DNA of 7,242 nucleotides from contig DQGZ01000177.1 in NCBI GenBank assembly GCA_003531345.1, forward strand, positions 1 through 7,242. The letters run 5' to 3'. Source of the DNA: Alphaproteobacteria bacterium (GTDB lineage Bacteria > Pseudomonadota > Alphaproteobacteria > Rickettsiales > UBA8987). The translations under genes and the position numbers were made by a program. This document shows positions 5,276-7,242 of this stretch, in pieces (position 1 is the stretch's first letter; every line of letters begins with the position of its first letter). The notes beneath the pieces were generated by a model, which did not search any database, was not told where the DNA came from, and worked only from the letters and a program-made list of their open reading frames with translations.

Positions 5276-6730
5276 ATGCAAAAAGAAAATTTAATACAAG
5301 GCAAAACAGGTGAGTGGGAAATTGTGATAGGGCTTGAGGTTCACGCTCAAATAAAAACCAACTCAAAATTATTCTCAGGAAGTGAAGCGAGTTTTGGGGC
5401 AGAGCCAAACACTCAAGTTTCATTTGTTGATGCTGCAATGCCAGGCATGTTACCAGTTCTTAACATTAAAGCTATTGAGCAGGGAGTTAAAACAGGGCTT
5501 GCTATTAATGCTATAATTAATGAACGCTCTGTTTTTGATAGAAAAAACTATTTTTATGCAGACCTGCCTCAGGGCTATCAAATTTCACAATTCAAATTTC
5601 CGTTAGTTAGTGAGGGGGAAATAAAAATAAAAATGCCATATGGCGAGCGAGTAATCGGAGTTGAAAGAATTCATATTGAGCAGGATGCTGGAAAGTCAAT
5701 TCACGACCAAAGCCCAACAGAAAGCTTTATTGACCTAAACAGAAGTGGCGTTGGCTTGATGGAAATTGTTAGTAAACCAGATTTGCGTAGTGCTGAAGAG
5801 GCAGGTGAGTATGTTAAAAACTTACAGCAAATTTTGCGTTATGTTGGCTCTTGTGATGGTGATATGGAAAAAGGTTCAATGCGCTGTGATGCCAATGTTT
5901 CAGTGCGTAGGGCTGGAACGGAACCATTTGGTACTAGAAATGAAATTAAAAACTTAAACTCAATTCGTTTTATAATTCAGGCAATAAATTATGAGGCAAA
6001 AAGACAGGTTGAATTGCTTGAAAGCGGTGGAGCGGTTGAGCAGGCAACAAGGCTGTTTGATACTGCATCAGGCGTTACACGGGTAATGAGAACAAAAGAA
6101 GACGCTCACGATTATAGATATTTTCCTGATCCTGATTTATATCCGCTAGTTATTGAGCGCAGTTTTATTGATGATTTAAAAAGTAAATTGCCAGAACTGC
6201 CAGAACAGAAAAGGCAAAGATATTTAAGCGCTGGCTTAAGTGAATATGATGCGGAAGTTTTGACCAGTGAGAAAGAAATTGCAGATTTTTATGATGTAGT
6301 AGCCAATGATAATGACCCCAAATTAGCTTCAAACTGGCTAACAGCTGAGTTGTTTGGCAGGTTGAATAAAGCTTCAAAAACTATTAATGACTCGCCAGTT
6401 TCGGCACAAAACCTATCAGGGCTTTTGAAATTAATTTCTACAAATGAAATATCGGGCAAAATTGCAAAAGATGTTTTAGACATAATGTTTGAAACTGGCA
6501 AGCCTGCTGATGTAATTGTTGCTGAAAAGGGTTTAAAACAAGTTTCTGATACATCAGCAATTGAAAAAATAATTGATGAAGTTTTAACCGCAAACCCTAG
6601 TGAGTTTTCAGAATATAAAGCTGGCAAAGTTAAATTATTTGCTTTTTTTGTTGGGCAGGTAATGAAAGCATCAAAAGGGCAAGCTAACCCTGCAATAGTA
6701 AATGAATTGCTTAAGAAGAAGTTGGATTAA
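5276..6730 (+). CDS. gatB: aspartyl/glutamyl-tRNA amidotransferase subunit B
   Basis: Subunit B of GatCAB, which phosphorylates and amidates Glu-tRNA(Gln) and/or Asp-tRNA(Asn) using ammonia from the GatA glutaminase. The 484 residues match the usual GatB length. The kinase/tRNA-binding core (about 12-300) carries IGLEVHAQIKTNSKLFS (18-34), DRKNYFYADLPQGYQISQ (88-105), DLNRSGVGLMEIVSKPD, SMRCDANVSVR and GTRNEIKNLNS. The helical YqeY-like tail (about 335-482) ends with FFVGQVMKASKGQANPAIVNELLKKKLD, which contacts tRNA. In the family signature NRSGVPLxEIV the Pro is Gly here; this position varies in alphaproteobacteria. The start is supported by homology beginning at residue 14; no Shine-Dalgarno sequence is seen. 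gatA and gatC are not adjacent on the left side, where an opposite-strand gene lies. The stop TAA shares its last base with the gshA ATG. Confidence 0.97.
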   Translation: MQKENLIQGKTGEWEIVIGLEVHAQIKTNSKLFSGSEASFGAEPNTQVSFVDAAMPGMLPVLNIKAIEQGVKTGLAINAIINERSVFDRKNYFYADLPQGYQISQFKFPLVSEGEIKIKMPYGERVIGVERIHIEQDAGKSIHDQSPTESFIDLNRSGVGLMEIVSKPDLRSAEEAGEYVKNLQQILRYVGSCDGDMEKGSMRCDANVSVRRAGTEPFGTRNEIKNLNSIRFIIQAINYEAKRQVELLESGGAVEQATRLFDTASGVTRVMRTKEDAHDYRYFPDPDLYPLVIERSFIDDLKSKLPELPEQKRQRYLSAGLSEYDAEVLTSEKEIADFYDVVANDNDPKLASNWLTAELFGRLNKASKTINDSPVSAQNLSGLLKLISTNEISGKIAKDVLDIMFETGKPADVIVAEKGLKQVSDTSAIEKIIDEVLTANPSEFSEYKAGKVKLFAFFVGQVMKASKGQANPAIVNELLKKKLD

Positions 6731-7242
6731 TGTCATTAGTAAAAAAGATTTTAGCAGAGAAAATTTCTTCCAGAAAAGATGAAATAGATGGTTTTTTTGC
6801 TGAAAAATATTCAGTAACAAAGCCTTTATTTTATGCTTCGGTGGATATTCGCCATAGTGGATATAAAATTGTACCAGTGGATACAAATTTATTTCCCGCT
6901 GGGTTTAACCTGCTTACTGAAAGGCAAAAACAACTAGCTACCCAGCAAGTAAAAATATATCTGGAGCAAAATTTCAGCGGTAAAAATAAAATCTTAATTA
7001 TCCCCGAAAACCACGATAGGAATAAATATTATTTACAAAATGTTAAAACTTTAAAACAAATAGTAGAAGGCGCAGGAACTGAAGTGGAGCTTGGCAGAAT
7101 TGATATACAAAACGAGGTTGAGTTAGAAACAGCAGACGGAAGTTTTTTAAAAATTCAGCCAATTAATCGTACGGAAAATAAAGCAAGTGCAAGCGGTTTT
7201 GAACCAGACTTGGTAATTGTTAATAATGATTTTTCATCTGGC
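6730..7242 (+). CDS. gshA: glutamate--cysteine ligase, PF08886 type (3' end outside window)
   Basis: First enzyme of glutathione synthesis: ATP-dependent joining of glutamate to cysteine in the cytoplasm. The frame is open for 171 codons to the window edge; the family is about 430 residues, so roughly the N-terminal 40% is present. Diagnostic stretches are YASVDIRHSGYKIVPVDTNLFPAGFNLL (about 35-62), LIIPENHDRNKYYLQNV (about 89-105) and DLVIVNNDFSSG at the edge. All are typical of the Acidithiobacillus/betaproteobacterial-type GshA rather than the E. coli type. The ATG overlaps the gatB stop (TAATG), which implies co-transcription and translational coupling; the possible weak ribosome site AAGAAG lies within the gatB 3' end (6715-6720). 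The active-site residues beyond residue 171 cannot be judged. Confidence 0.92.
   Translation, partial: MSLVKKILAEKISSRKDEIDGFFAEKYSVTKPLFYASVDIRHSGYKIVPVDTNLFPAGFNLLTERQKQLATQQVKIYLEQNFSGKNKILIIPENHDRNKYYLQNVKTLKQIVEGAGTEVELGRIDIQNEVELETADGSFLKIQPINRTENKASASGFEPDLVIVNNDFSSG

Noticed and set aside
5766..5957. Plus-strand frame of 63 codons within gatB, and minus-strand frames at 6165-6377, 6289-6627 and 6671-6886
   Set aside because: Out-of-frame or antisense shadows of gatB and gshA with no recognisable motifs.

Overview
The window looks like part of an AT-rich alphaproteobacterial chromosome. The evidence is an alphaproteobacterial-type outer-membrane porin, a class II (Agrobacterium CP4-like) EPSP synthase, an ELM1-type protein, a likely PAS_5-type protein, and GatB followed by a GshA of the PF08886 type. 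The lineage below class cannot be fixed from sequence alone. The retained shikimate enzyme argues against a strongly reduced Rickettsia-like genome. No mobile element with a transposase, CRISPR array, tRNA, rRNA or defence cassette is visible.

Layout, left to right. Bases 1-57 are the probable tail of a rightward gene. Bases 85-116 are a degenerate half-copy of a dispersed repeat. Bases 150-183 are the terminator of a leftward porin gene (209-1441), which has a signal peptide and strongly biased codons. A 199-bp divergent region separates the porin from a small DedA/YqaA-like membrane protein (1641-2051). A foldback repeat (2092-2215) leads into a stand-alone PAS-like protein (2245-2679). A second repeat type, containing five tandem CTAATAC heptamers, fills the whole gap to aroA (2779-4089). 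The elm1-like gene (4096-5133) converges on aroA with only 6 bp between stop codons. A second copy of the aroA-side repeat family lies between elm1 and gatB (5276-6730). gatB overlaps the start of gshA by one base, and gshA runs off the right edge.

The genes are mostly unrelated housekeeping functions: envelope permeability, chorismate synthesis, Gln/Asn-tRNA formation and glutathione synthesis. Only gatB-gshA looks like an operon. I found no new biological system. The most distinctive content is non-coding: two families of inverted, palindromic intergenic repeats. They touch gene boundaries so closely that one supplies a stop codon, abuts the aroA start and appears to contain an aroA promoter -10 box.
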